Numbered from the stretch's first letter, positions 27,745 through 36,801 are shown. The stretch: DNA of 64,000 nucleotides from Marifrigoribacter sp965178585 (GCA_965178585.1 OZ238267.1:868001-932000), one strand, 5' to 3'. Translations and numbers: made by a program. The notes: a model not told the origin generated them from the letters alone.

Positions 27745-28497
27745 ATGGCTATTAATACAGATAAAAATAGTTACACGATCATCTTTGCTATTATAATGGT
27801 AGTAGTTGTAGGGTCTTTATTAGCTTTTGCTGCTGAAGGTTTAAAAGGTAACATTAATGAAAATAAGCGTGTTGAAAAACAACAAAACATTTTATACGCT
27901 TTAGGAATAAATGAAAATGATGAATCAAGCGTAACCTTTGTTTCAAAAGCAAATGTAGCTGAATCTTTTTCGGAAAATATTACCAAGCAGATAGTTATTC
28001 AAGGAACAGAAGTGACAGACGATAATGAAGCTTACTTAATCGATATAAAGAAAGAACAGGCATTAGCAAAAGATCCTTCTTATAAAAGAAGATTACCATT
28101 GTTTATTAGTGAATCTGAATCCGAAACTTATTACGTAGCGCCTATTCGTGGAAAAGGTTTATGGGACGCAATTTGGGGTTATGTTGCTATTGATAAAGAT
28201 ATGGTAATAAAAGGAGTGTTTTTTGACCATAAAGGAGAAACACCTGGTTTAGGAGCAAATATCAATCAACGATTTTTTATGGATGATTTCTCTGGAGAGC
28301 ATTTAAATAATGCTTCTGGAAGTTTTACTGGAGTTGTCGTTGCTAAAGGCAATGGAGATCCAAAAAACGAAAACAAATCAGATAATAAAGTAGATGCAAT
28401 TGCAGGATCTACTATAACAGGGAATGGTGTAACAGCTATGATTAAAGACGAGTTGAAGCTTTATATTCCTTATTTCAAAACTTTAAAAAACAATTAA
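27745..28497 (+). CDS. nqrC: Na+-translocating NADH:quinone reductase subunit C
   Basis: A 250-residue subunit with one N-terminal membrane helix (about 11-30) and an FMN-binding periplasmic domain (GKGLWDAIWGYVA at 136-148, HKGETPGLGA at 162-171). The covalent FMN site is DAIAGST (217-223), predicted acceptor Thr223. The canonical SGAT is AGST here. Two bases follow nqrB. Confidence 0.95.
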   Translation: MAINTDKNSYTIIFAIIMVVVVGSLLAFAAEGLKGNINENKRVEKQQNILYALGINENDESSVTFVSKANVAESFSENITKQIVIQGTEVTDDNEAYLIDIKKEQALAKDPSYKRRLPLFISESESETYYVAPIRGKGLWDAIWGYVAIDKDMVIKGVFFDHKGETPGLGANINQRFFMDDFSGEHLNNASGSFTGVVVAKGNGDPKNENKSDNKVDAIAGSTITGNGVTAMIKDELKLYIPYFKTLKNN

Positions 28498-28500
28498 TTT

Positions 28501-29148
28501 ATGGGACTTTTATCAAAGAAAGACGCGAAATTAATAATGGATCCTTTATTGGATGATAACCCGATTACAATTCAAGTATTAGGAATTTGTTCTGCTTTAG
28601 CAATTACAGCAGAACTAGAAGCTTCCATAGTAATGGCAATTTCTGTATTGTTTGTATTGGGAGTAGGAAATGTTATTATTTCATTAATGAGAAATATAAT
28701 TCCTTCAAAAATTAGAATTATTGTTCAATTAGTTGTGGTTGCTACTTTAGTAATTATAGTAGATTTAGTGCTTAAAGCATTTGCTTACGAATTAAGTAAA
28801 ACACTTTCCGTTTTTGTAGGTTTAATAATTACTAATTGTATTATAATGGGACGTTTTGAAGCATTTGCATTAGCAAATGGTCCTTGGAAATCTTTTCTTG
28901 ACGGAATAGGAAACTCATTTGGATATGGTCTGATATTGATTATAGTAGGTTTCTTTAGAGAACTATTAGGGTCAGGAACTTTACTAGGTGTTAAAGTGTT
29001 AGGAGATCCAATTGAATTAACGGGAGTTTATGCATATGGTTATGAAAATAATGGATTTATGTTATTATCTCCAATGGCATTGATAATTGTAGGGCTAATA
29101 ATTTGGGTTCAACGCTCAAGAAATAAAGCTTTAATAGAAGACGAATAG
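28501..29148 (+). CDS. nqrD: Na+-translocating NADH:quinone reductase subunit D
   Basis: A 215-residue membrane subunit of the NqrD/RnfE family with about six hydrophobic helices. The paired-subunit cysteines that hold an intramembrane iron centre with NqrE are represented by the QVLGICSALA and ITNCIIMGR motifs. Three bases follow nqrC. Confidence 0.95.
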   Translation: MGLLSKKDAKLIMDPLLDDNPITIQVLGICSALAITAELEASIVMAISVLFVLGVGNVIISLMRNIIPSKIRIIVQLVVVATLVIIVDLVLKAFAYELSKTLSVFVGLIITNCIIMGRFEAFALANGPWKSFLDGIGNSFGYGLILIIVGFFRELLGSGTLLGVKVLGDPIELTGVYAYGYENNGFMLLSPMALIIVGLIIWVQRSRNKALIEDE

Positions 29149-29196
29149 ATTATTTTTCGATAGAAATTAAATATTGAATTTAGAATATTAAAAAGA

Positions 29197-29928
29197 ATGG
29201 AACATTTAGAATTATTTTTTAAATCGGTTTTTATAGACAATATGGTATTTGCCACATTCCTAGGGATGTGTTCTTACCTTGCTGTTTCTAAAAAAGTAAC
29301 AACTGCTGTAGGTTTGGGTGCAGCTGTAATATTTGTATTAGCAGTTACAGTACCTTTAAACTGGTTATTAGATCAATATATATTGAGAGATGGAGCATTG
29401 GTTTGGCTAGGGCCAGAATATGCACAATACGACTTAAGTTTCCTTTCTTTTATATTATTTATTGCAACCATTGCAACAATGGTACAATTAGTAGAAATTG
29501 TTGTAGAGAAATTTTCGCCTTCCCTATACAATTCATTAGGTATCTTTTTACCACTAATTGCAGTTAACTGTGCAATTTTAGGAGGATCATTATTTATGCA
29601 ATCTCGAGAAATTGAATCGCTAACTTTAGCATTAAATTATGGGGTAAGCTCAGGTATTGGATGGTTTTTAGCAATTGTAGCAATTGCAGCTATTCGTGAA
29701 AAAATTAGATATTCTAATGTGCCTGCTCCTTTGAGAGGATTAGGAATTACATTTATCATTACAGGGTTAATGGCGATAGGTTTTATGAGTTTTGGTGGTA
29801 TGTTAACCACTAGTGGTGAAAAAGAAGAATCGGATACTGAAACTGCTGTTTCTAATTCTGAAGAAATAAATCAAGAAAAAATTGAATCAACTAAAATTGT
29901 TGAAGTTTCAACTATAAAGGAACAATAA
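29197..29928 (+). CDS. nqrE: Na+-translocating NADH:quinone reductase subunit E
   Basis: A 243-residue membrane subunit of the NqrE/RnfA family. The FLGMCSYLAVSKK and AVNCAILGGSLF motifs carry the cysteines matching those of NqrD. About 35 extra residues follow the last helix: a Glu/Ser/Thr-rich tail (KEESDTETAVSNSEEINQEK onward). The catalytic core is about 200 residues in most homologues. A 48-base gap from nqrD is the largest within the operon. Confidence 0.94.
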   Translation: MEHLELFFKSVFIDNMVFATFLGMCSYLAVSKKVTTAVGLGAAVIFVLAVTVPLNWLLDQYILRDGALVWLGPEYAQYDLSFLSFILFIATIATMVQLVEIVVEKFSPSLYNSLGIFLPLIAVNCAILGGSLFMQSREIESLTLALNYGVSSGIGWFLAIVAIAAIREKIRYSNVPAPLRGLGITFIITGLMAIGFMSFGGMLTTSGEKEESDTETAVSNSEEINQEKIESTKIVEVSTIKEQ

Positions 29929-29929
29929 T

Positions 29930-31240
29930 ATGATCTTAGCAGCAAGTACAATAGGAGTAGTCATAGCAACAGTAGTTGCTTTTCTAATATTGATATTACT
30001 TTTAGTATCATTATTATTGTTTACAAAAGAAAAATTGGCTCCATCAGGACCTGTATCTATTACCATTAATGGTGAAAAAGAAATTGAAGTTCCTTCAGGA
30101 AGTAGTTTGTTAACTACTTTAGGAAACCAAAAAATATTTTTACCATCTGCTTGTGGTGGTGGAGGAACGTGTGTTCAATGTGAATGCCACGTTTTAGAAG
30201 GCGGAGGAGAAGCTTTGCCTACAGAAACACCACATTTTACAAGAAAAGAATTAAAAGAAGGTATTCGATTAGCTTGTCAAGTAAAAGTAAAGCAAAACAT
30301 GAATATCACAATTCCTGAAGAAGTTTTTGGAATTAAAAAATGGGAAGCAACCGTTGTAAGAAATTATAATGTTGCCTCTTTTATTAAAGAGTTTGTAGTT
30401 GAAATTCCTGAAGATATGGGCTACAAGGCTGGGGGATATATCCAAATTGAAATTCCACCATGTGAGATTAAGTTCTCAGAAATGGATATTACTGCACATC
30501 CAGAAGAACATGAAACTCCCGATAAGTTTCAAGCTGAATGGGATAAGTTTGGATTGTGGCCTTTGGTAATGAAAAATAATGAAATAGTAGAACGTGCATA
30601 TTCCATGGCTTCTTACCCTGCGGAAGGAAGAGAAATTATGTTGAATGTTCGTATTGCTACACCACCTTGGGATAGAGATAAAAATGCATGGATGAATGTA
30701 AATCCAGGAGTAGCATCATCCTATATTTTTAATCAAAAACCTGGAGATAAAGTAACTATTTCTGGACCTTATGGTGAGTTCTTTATCAATGAATCTGATG
30801 CCGAAATGTTATATGTAGGTGGTGGTGCTGGTATGGCTCCAATGCGTTCACATTTATATCATCTATTTAGAACCTTAAAAACTGGAAGAAAAGTATCTTA
30901 CTGGTATGGAGGTAGATCTAAGCGTGAGTTATTCTATTTAGAACACTTTAAAGCATTAGAAAGAGATTTTCCAAACTTTAAATTTTACTTAGCCTTATCT
31001 GAACCTATGGAAGAAGATAACTGGAAAGTTAAAAAAGATATTAATGACACAGAAGGAGATGGTTTTGTAGGGTTTATTCACAATTGTGTAATTGACAATT
31101 ACTTGAACCATCATGAAAATCCAGAAGACATAGAATTGTACTTCTGTGGACCTCCATTAATGAACAATGCGGTTCAGAAAATGGGAGAAGATTTTGGTCT
31201 AGCTGATGAGAATATCCGATTCGATGATTTCGGAGGGTAA
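29930..31240 (+). CDS. nqrF: Na+-translocating NADH:quinone reductase subunit F
   Basis: A 436-residue NADH dehydrogenase subunit. An N-terminal membrane helix (about 7-31) precedes a 2Fe-2S ferredoxin domain with Cys75, Cys81, Cys84 and Cys116. A ferredoxin reductase module follows: the FAD motif RAYS at 222-225, the NADH-binding GGGAGMAP at 297-304 and a C-terminal CGPP segment. It is the entry point for electrons from NADH. One base follows nqrE; a terminator follows at 31266. Confidence 0.96.
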   Translation: MILAASTIGVVIATVVAFLILILLLVSLLLFTKEKLAPSGPVSITINGEKEIEVPSGSSLLTTLGNQKIFLPSACGGGGTCVQCECHVLEGGGEALPTETPHFTRKELKEGIRLACQVKVKQNMNITIPEEVFGIKKWEATVVRNYNVASFIKEFVVEIPEDMGYKAGGYIQIEIPPCEIKFSEMDITAHPEEHETPDKFQAEWDKFGLWPLVMKNNEIVERAYSMASYPAEGREIMLNVRIATPPWDRDKNAWMNVNPGVASSYIFNQKPGDKVTISGPYGEFFINESDAEMLYVGGGAGMAPMRSHLYHLFRTLKTGRKVSYWYGGRSKRELFYLEHFKALERDFPNFKFYLALSEPMEEDNWKVKKDINDTEGDGFVGFIHNCVIDNYLNHHENPEDIELYFCGPPLMNNAVQKMGEDFGLADENIRFDDFGG

Positions 31241-31265
31241 TTAATACAATTATTAAAATATTTTA

Positions 31266-31297
31266 AAACCACTTTTTAATAGAAGTGGTTTTTTTAT
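31266..31297 (+). terminator. Terminator of the nqr operon
   Basis: A 9-bp stem AAACCACTT / AAGTGGTTT with an 8-base loop and a following T-run, 25 bases after the nqrF stop. Confidence 0.8.
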
Positions 31298-31388
31298 GTT
31301 AACAATCGAATAAAGAACAATATAACACAGTTAAAAAGTTGTATTTTATCGATAAAGTGTTGTTTTTACATATTAATACATTTCAAAT

Positions 31389-33980
31389 ATGAAGTACCTA
31401 TCTTTAATATTTGTTTTCTTTTTAGTATCATTTACAGTTGTTAAAGCTCAGAACCTTTCTCAATATTATAGTGAAATTGTAAGTAATGTTTCCCAAGTAA
31501 GTTTAGTAAACGACCTTACCACTTTTGAAAACTTTGGACTTAAAGAAGAAGAAACAATCGGAATCTATAATACAAGGAACTGGATAACAACGAGATATCA
31601 AGACTTAGGATATACAGATATAGAGGAACAAGAGTTTACGTTTGGAAATGGTATTAATGCAAAAACCACCTATAATATTATCGTCACTAAAACGGGTAGC
31701 GTCTATCCGAATACATTTTTAATTATTGATGGACACTACGATACTAGAGATGGTCATGGAGCAAACGATAATGGTTCGGGGACAGTACTTATCATGGAGT
31801 TAGCAAGATTAATGAAAGATATAGATACTGAATATTCAATAAAATTCATTCATTTTAGTGGAGAAGAAAGCGGATTGAAAGGGAGTCAATTTTATGTAGA
31901 TGAAACGGTTATACCTGAAAATTTAGATATTTTACTGGTTTTTAATCTTGATCAGATTGGAGGAGTAAATGGGGAGGCAAATGATACCATCGTTTGTGAA
32001 CAAGATATGGCGCCTTCCAGTACTACAAGTACTAACAATGCTGCTTCAGCAGTTAAAACCCAAGAGTTAGCAACTTGTATAGGATTGTACTCTAATTTGC
32101 TTACTGAAATTGACTATACCTATGGTTCCGATTATATGCCTTTTGAAGCTAATGGGGAAATCATTACTGGTTTATATGAAAAATTGGACTTTAATAATCC
32201 ATTTACACATACTCCTAATGATTTTATCTCAAATATGGATCTCGATTATCTTTTTCAAATAACAAAAGGATCCTTGGGTGCTGCTTTACATTTTTCAGTA
32301 GCTTATCAAGCTCCTTGTACAAATACCTCGGTATGGGATAATGGAGCATGGGATATAGTGCCAAATAGCAATACAAATGTCACAATTTTGGATGATTATG
32401 ATACTTCTGTTGTAGGTGCTACTATCGACGCTTGCCAACTTACTATTGATGGAGGAGCTATAGTTACTGTTGCACCGGGAGATCATATAAATGTAGTAGG
32501 TGATATTGTTGTTTCTGCAGGTTCCTCTCTAATAGTAGAACATACAGGGAGCTTAGTGCAGGTAGATGATTATGCAAAAGTAACCAACAATGGAACTATA
32601 GAAATTAAAAAGATAACGCCAGTTACAAGCCATGATTCTTTTAGTATTTTGGGTAGTCCTATGAGTGGTACCTCCAGAAATGGAACTTTTGCAGCTAATA
32701 ATGTGGTAATGAACCACGATACAAATCTGTTTAATTTGGATCCTGCTGTTACTATTGAAAATGGGTTAGCAGAGCATTTTGCTGATGAAGAAGGTGATAA
32801 TTGGCTTTTTATGACAGGAGCATCTTCTATAAATGTTTCTGAAGGTTATATAGTAGGTCCAACGACTGCTAATGTGGATTATGAGTTAATTTATAACCAA
32901 GGAGCATTAAACAATGGTGTTTATAACAATACAATTATTTATAACGGATCTAAAAGCGAGAGTGCTAATATTTTAAGTAACCCTTATGCATCGGCAATTG
33001 ATGTAAATAAGTTGATTTCTGCCAATTCATCTATAATAGACGAAGTTTATTATTGGGAACATATCACAGCACCTAACAGCACTTATCCAGGATATCGTTC
33101 AGATAATTGGGATATGGGAGATATCTCTATTCGAAATAAAGGAGGAGGTACTTCTGCTCCAAATGACCTAACAAATACAATTCCTACACAATTCATGCCT
33201 TCTGGACAGGGATTTGGTATAAAGGCAAAACTAGCAGGAAATTTTGTGTTTACTAATTCTATACGAGAAACAGGCAACAACACGGGTTATCGAAATAATG
33301 AATATATAGAAAGGTTGTATTTAAAAGTAGAAAATCACACCTATCAATTACAGAGTAGTGCTTTAATAGCTTTTACTGAAGATGCTACCGATGAATATGA
33401 ATCTAACTATGATTCCAATCGATTGGCAACACCAGTATCTATTTATTCAGTTTTAGAAGAAAAAGAATTAGCTATACAAGGCCGTTCACCATATAATGGA
33501 GATCATATTATTCCATTAGGTTTTAGAACAATGGTAGAGGAGCCACAAATTTACACTATATCCTTAAGTTCTCTTGAAGGAGAAACCCTAAGTGAAGCAA
33601 CTGTTTATCTAAAAGATTATCTATTAAATACGACCACAAACTTATCAGAAGGAGATTATAATTTTATCTCTAATGAGAGCAGCCAGAAAGATCGGTTTGT
33701 AATTGCGTTTACAGAAGAAATTTTAGGACACAATGATGTCAATGAAGCATCTATTTCAATATATCCAAATCCAACTCATAATTACATCAACATTGTATCT
33801 CCAACTATAGAAATTAATGGAATCACTGTCTATGATGTAAGTGGAAGACAATTACAGACAATAGCAATAGATAATAAAAACACATATCAATTGGATATGT
33901 CAAACCTAGAGACCAGTATGTACTTTGTAACGATTCAGACCCAAAATGGATCGGCAACTAAGCGAATTATAAAAAAATAA
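31389..33980 (+). CDS. Secreted M28-family zinc peptidase with T9SS sorting domain
   Basis: An 863-residue exported protein. A signal peptide (cleaved after VVKA) is followed by an M28 aminopeptidase-type domain (about 25-310) with the full metal set: His116 and Asp118 in DGHYD, Asp127 in GANDNGSG, Glu159-Glu160, Asp188 and His274. The roughly 450-residue middle part is beta-rich (ILDDYDTSVVGATIDACQLT, then an ILGSPMSG segment) and resembles a region common in secreted flavobacterial proteins, function unknown. The last 75 residues are a T9SS type A sorting domain (IYPNPTHNYINIVSP). It sits alone between nqrF and the apbE unit. Confidence 0.88.
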   Translation: MKYLSLIFVFFLVSFTVVKAQNLSQYYSEIVSNVSQVSLVNDLTTFENFGLKEEETIGIYNTRNWITTRYQDLGYTDIEEQEFTFGNGINAKTTYNIIVTKTGSVYPNTFLIIDGHYDTRDGHGANDNGSGTVLIMELARLMKDIDTEYSIKFIHFSGEESGLKGSQFYVDETVIPENLDILLVFNLDQIGGVNGEANDTIVCEQDMAPSSTTSTNNAASAVKTQELATCIGLYSNLLTEIDYTYGSDYMPFEANGEIITGLYEKLDFNNPFTHTPNDFISNMDLDYLFQITKGSLGAALHFSVAYQAPCTNTSVWDNGAWDIVPNSNTNVTILDDYDTSVVGATIDACQLTIDGGAIVTVAPGDHINVVGDIVVSAGSSLIVEHTGSLVQVDDYAKVTNNGTIEIKKITPVTSHDSFSILGSPMSGTSRNGTFAANNVVMNHDTNLFNLDPAVTIENGLAEHFADEEGDNWLFMTGASSINVSEGYIVGPTTANVDYELIYNQGALNNGVYNNTIIYNGSKSESANILSNPYASAIDVNKLISANSSIIDEVYYWEHITAPNSTYPGYRSDNWDMGDISIRNKGGGTSAPNDLTNTIPTQFMPSGQGFGIKAKLAGNFVFTNSIRETGNNTGYRNNEYIERLYLKVENHTYQLQSSALIAFTEDATDEYESNYDSNRLATPVSIYSVLEEKELAIQGRSPYNGDHIIPLGFRTMVEEPQIYTISLSSLEGETLSEATVYLKDYLLNTTTNLSEGDYNFISNESSQKDRFVIAFTEEILGHNDVNEASISIYPNPTHNYINIVSPTIEINGITVYDVSGRQLQTIAIDNKNTYQLDMSNLETSMYFVTIQTQNGSATKRIIKK

Positions 33981-33998
33981 CTAAACAATCCCTAAGCG

Positions 33999-34097
33999 AT
34001 GAAAACACTTAACTTACTTACGCTGTTTATTATAAAAACAACTATTATCTTACTCTCTGTTTTTCTTCCAAAAAACAAGCATATGATAGAAAAATAA
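33999..34097 (+). CDS. Possible 32-residue membrane peptide or gene remnant
   Basis: A short frame beginning 18 bases after the M28 peptidase stop. MKTLNLLTLF is followed by a hydrophobic stretch to about residue 24 and a basic end (PKNKHMIEK). It looks like a signal peptide or single helix with no mature protein. It could be a small membrane protein, the remains of a lost secreted gene, or chance. Confidence 0.25.
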   Translation: MKTLNLLTLFIIKTTIILLSVFLPKNKHMIEK

Positions 34098-34119
34098 AAA
34101 TTTAATTTTTTAAAAAGTT

Positions 34120-34160
34120 AAATCCATTCTTAATTCATTTTAGGGATGGATTTTTATTTT
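34120..34160 (+). terminator. Probable terminator after the M28 peptidase region
   Basis: A 10-bp stem with one G-T pair (AAATCCATTC at 34120-34129 with GGATGGATTT at 34144-34153), a 14-base loop and a T-rich tail. Confidence 0.55.
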
Positions 34161-34239
34161 AAGAATATTTCTAATGCTAATTCATAATAATTATTAAACT
34201 ATTATTTTTGCTTTATTAAAATTTAGTTGTTTCAAACAT

Positions 34240-34602
34240 ATGAATCAAGAACTTACCAATCAAGAATCTCATAATCTAGCTATGAATATAGTAGGAGTGG
34301 AGCTTGAAAAAGAAGGGTATGAATTTTTAGCAATAAATTCAGATTTAAAAAAGAACCCACAATTTGTAGCATTAAAGAATAAAAAGACTTCGTTTATTTT
34401 AGTTCGAGCAGTTTCTGATCCTGATAAATTAAATAGCTTTAATCATATTAGTACAGAAGCTATTGTTGAACACTCTAAAGAATATAAAGCAAAAGTTTTT
34501 TACGCTGGCGTATGGTTAGGTCATGGATCAGATATAAATAACCCTGTTATTAACGGTGAAGATTATTCTTATGTTTTTACTGGTTTAATTGAAATAAAAT
34601 GA
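34240..34602 (+). CDS. Conserved small protein coupled to apbE
   Basis: A 120-residue soluble protein without signal or membrane segment. Homologues in Flavobacteriaceae are often labelled as Na+-NQR subunit F in databases (from memory). That is a misnomer, because it has no Fe-S, FAD or NADH motifs. The fold looks alpha/beta with the conserved-looking segment FYAGVWLGHGSD near residue 87. Its stop overlaps the apbE start (ATGA, 34599-34602). The context suggests a role around NQR assembly or flavinylation; this is inference. Confidence 0.7.
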   Translation: MNQELTNQESHNLAMNIVGVELEKEGYEFLAINSDLKKNPQFVALKNKKTSFILVRAVSDPDKLNSFNHISTEAIVEHSKEYKAKVFYAGVWLGHGSDINNPVINGEDYSYVFTGLIEIK

Positions 34603-35606
34603 AAAATATAATTTGGGCTTTTTGTATGATACTATTGTTTTCTTGTAAAGAGGAAACGTTACAAAAATCGGTATTTCAAGGACAAGCATTTGGTACCACA
34701 TTTTCTATTCAAGTATATCTAGAAAAAGAACTGAATCTTGAAAGGGGTATTGATTCTGTATTTTACAAAGTAAATAAATCGGTTAGCACTTATTTGCCTG
34801 AGAGCGATATTTCAAAAATAAATAGAGGTGATTCCTCGGTGATAGTAGATCAAATATTTATTAATAATTTTAATTTATCTGAGAAAGTCTATAAAGCCAC
34901 TGGTAGATATTTTGATCCAACCATAGGGGGCTTAAGAAATGCCTATGGTTTTGGAGACACCCAACCATTAAAAGAAATTGATAGTTTGGCTTTAGATTCT
35001 ATGTTGCAGTTTGTAGGATTTGAAAAGGTAAAGCTAACTTCTGAAAACAAAATTGAAAAGCAATACCCAGAAATTTATTTCGATTTTAATGCTATTGCAA
35101 AAGGTTATGGGATTGATTTAATTGGGAAGTATTTAGAATCTAAAGAAGCTAAAAATTATCTAATAGAATTGGGCGGGGAAATTTTAGCAAAGGGTAAAAA
35201 CCTTGAAAAGAATAAATCTTGGGTAGTAGGGATAGAAAATGTGAATTCTAATTTAAATAACAGAAGCTATTCAGCAACAATATCATTGGATAATGTAGCG
35301 ATGGCTACCTCGGGTAATTACCGAAAATTTAGAGTTGATTCTTTAACTGGAAAAAAATATGTTCATACCCTAAATCCTCTTACCGGATCTGCAGAAAAAA
35401 GTGATATTACAAGCGCGACAGTATTAGCTGCCACTTGTGCAGAAGCAGACGCTTATGCTACTTCATTTATGGCGCTAGGTCTAGAAAAATCAAAAGAAGT
35501 GATTAAAAACCTTGAAGGTGTTGAGGTGTATTTTACTTATAACGATCTTAATAATAAAGAGCAAGTATTTACTACCGAAGGGTTAAAAAAAAGGTTGTTA
35601 GATTAA
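34599..35606 (+). CDS. apbE: FAD:protein FMN transferase (ApbE)
   Basis: A 335-residue lipoprotein (signal ending LLFSC). ApbE motifs are present: FGTTFSIQVY near residue 28, FDFNAIAKGYGID near 160, LIELGGEI near 188, the ATSGNYRKF segment near 232 and TAATCAEADAYAT-type ending. It transfers FMN from FAD to a Thr of NqrB and NqrC. Its proximity to nqrABCDEF fits that role. It overlaps the upstream small gene and, convergently, the methyltransferase gene by 4 bases each. Confidence 0.92.
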   Translation: MKNIIWAFCMILLFSCKEETLQKSVFQGQAFGTTFSIQVYLEKELNLERGIDSVFYKVNKSVSTYLPESDISKINRGDSSVIVDQIFINNFNLSEKVYKATGRYFDPTIGGLRNAYGFGDTQPLKEIDSLALDSMLQFVGFEKVKLTSENKIEKQYPEIYFDFNAIAKGYGIDLIGKYLESKEAKNYLIELGGEILAKGKNLEKNKSWVVGIENVNSNLNNRSYSATISLDNVAMATSGNYRKFRVDSLTGKKYVHTLNPLTGSAEKSDITSATVLAATCAEADAYATSFMALGLEKSKEVIKNLEGVEVYFTYNDLNNKEQVFTTEGLKKRLLD

Positions 35607-36376
35607 TGTTTTTTGCAAACAGGAATGATTTCTCCTTTTGCAAGTCGAAATTTATCAATTTCGATATCTGATAAAGATTTTGTGTAATCCACTTCTGAAA
35701 CTTCAAAGCCTATAATTTTAAGTTTATTGAAATAATCACGACCATAAACTCTTACGTGATCGTATTGTCCAAATATTTTAGCACGTTCTTTAGGATCTTT
35801 AATACTATCATCTTCAAAAGTTTTTTCTCTATCTAAATCTTGAGGGATTTGAAATATACCTATTCCACCTGGAGCCAATACACGATATAATTCTTGCATA
35901 GCTTTTGTGTCATTTGGTATGTGTTCTAAAACATGATTGCAAAAAATATAATTGAACTCATTGTCTTTAAAAGGTAGATTACAAATATCAGCCTTAACAT
36001 CAGCTAGAGGAGAGTTTAAATCGGTAGTAGTATAATCTATATGCTTTAATTTTTTAAATCGTTTATAAAAAGCCTGTTCTGGAGCAAAATGAAGGAGTTT
36101 TATTTTTCTTTCAGTATTAAAGAAATCGGTTTTATTTTTTAAATATAACCAAAACAATCGGTGTCTTTCTAAAGAAAGTGTTCCTGGAGCTAAAACATTC
36201 TCTCGAATTTTTTCATAACCATAAGGTAAAAATTTCCGATAGGATTTGCCATCAATAGGGTCGGTGTAATTATTTCCTTTTAAAAAGAATGCGATAACAG
36301 GTCTTACCCAATAACTTAATCTAATGAGTATTGGACGAGGGATATTATTTAATATGTGTTTAAAAAAAGCAGACAC
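35603..36376 (-). CDS. Class I SAM-dependent methyltransferase with GTG start inside a repeat
   Basis: A 257-residue Methyltransf_11-type enzyme. SAM motif I is atypical (KLLHFAPEQAF near residue 90); then come DYTTTDLNS, DICNLPFKDNEFNYIFCNHVLEHI and LYRVLAPGGIGIFQIP. The substrate is unknown. The start is GTG at 36374-36376, directly preceded by an in-frame stop two codons upstream (TAA TTC GTG). The GTG belongs to the left AATTCGTG repeat that borders the GxxExxY gene. It is the last gene of the leftward gpmI-map operon and overlaps apbE by 4 bases. Confidence 0.82.
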   Translation of the reverse strand: MSAFFKHILNNIPRPILIRLSYWVRPVIAFFLKGNNYTDPIDGKSYRKFLPYGYEKIRENVLAPGTLSLERHRLFWLYLKNKTDFFNTERKIKLLHFAPEQAFYKRFKKLKHIDYTTTDLNSPLADVKADICNLPFKDNEFNYIFCNHVLEHIPNDTKAMQELYRVLAPGGIGIFQIPQDLDREKTFEDDSIKDPKERAKIFGQYDHVRVYGRDYFNKLKIIGFEVSEVDYTKSLSDIEIDKFRLAKGEIIPVCKKH

Positions 36377-36400
36377 GAATTACACGGAATTTTTATAATT
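36372..36400. repeat. Left flanking repeat of the GxxExxY cassette
   Basis: The plus strand reads CACGAATTACACGGAATTTTT from 36374. Its reverse complement (AAAATTCCGTGTAATTCGTG) resembles the right flank AAAATTCGTGGAATTAG in inverted orientation. It supplies the GTG start of the methyltransferase. Confidence 0.55.
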
Positions 36401-36404
36401 TGTT

Positions 36405-36782
36405 TTAAAGTACAATTCTCTTATAGCTTAAACTATCTTCTCCAAAATTAATAAGAATTCCTAATTTTAATTTTGATGCAGCTAAATAATTTAATGTTTG
36501 TTTTGTATGGCTTCTTGTCAATGTTTCAATTGCTTTTATTTCTAAAATTATTGATTTTTCAATTACAAAATCAGCAATATAATGATGACGTAGTTTCACT
36601 CCATTGTAAATAATGACAAACCTCTCTTCTCTTGAATAGTTTATTTCTCTTTTGTTTAACTCAATTTCTAAAGCATCACCATAAACAATTTCACTAAATC
36701 CTTTACCAAGTCCTTTATGTACTTCCATACAGGCTCCAATTATTTTATAGGATAGTTCTTTATATAAAATTTGGTTAGTCAA
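36405..36782 (-). CDS. GxxExxY protein
   Basis: A 125-residue protein of the GxxExxY family. The signature is GFSEIVY at about 28-34. A PD-(D/E)xK-like core follows: Asp in HHYIADFVIE and ExK in IILEIKAIE. It also has KQTLNYLAASKLKLGILINFGEDSL, and it ends KRIVL, as family members do. Function is unknown; a nuclease-like fold is inferred. The start is probably TTG at 36780-36782, with no in-frame ATG nearby. It lies between map and the methyltransferase in an otherwise tight operon, flanked by inverted repeats at 36372 and 36802, so it looks inserted. Confidence 0.85.
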   Translation of the reverse strand: MTNQILYKELSYKIIGACMEVHKGLGKGFSEIVYGDALEIELNKREINYSREERFVIIYNGVKLRHHYIADFVIEKSIILEIKAIETLTRSHTKQTLNYLAASKLKLGILINFGEDSLSYKRIVL

Positions 36783-36801
36783 ATCAATACTATGTTTATT
36801 A

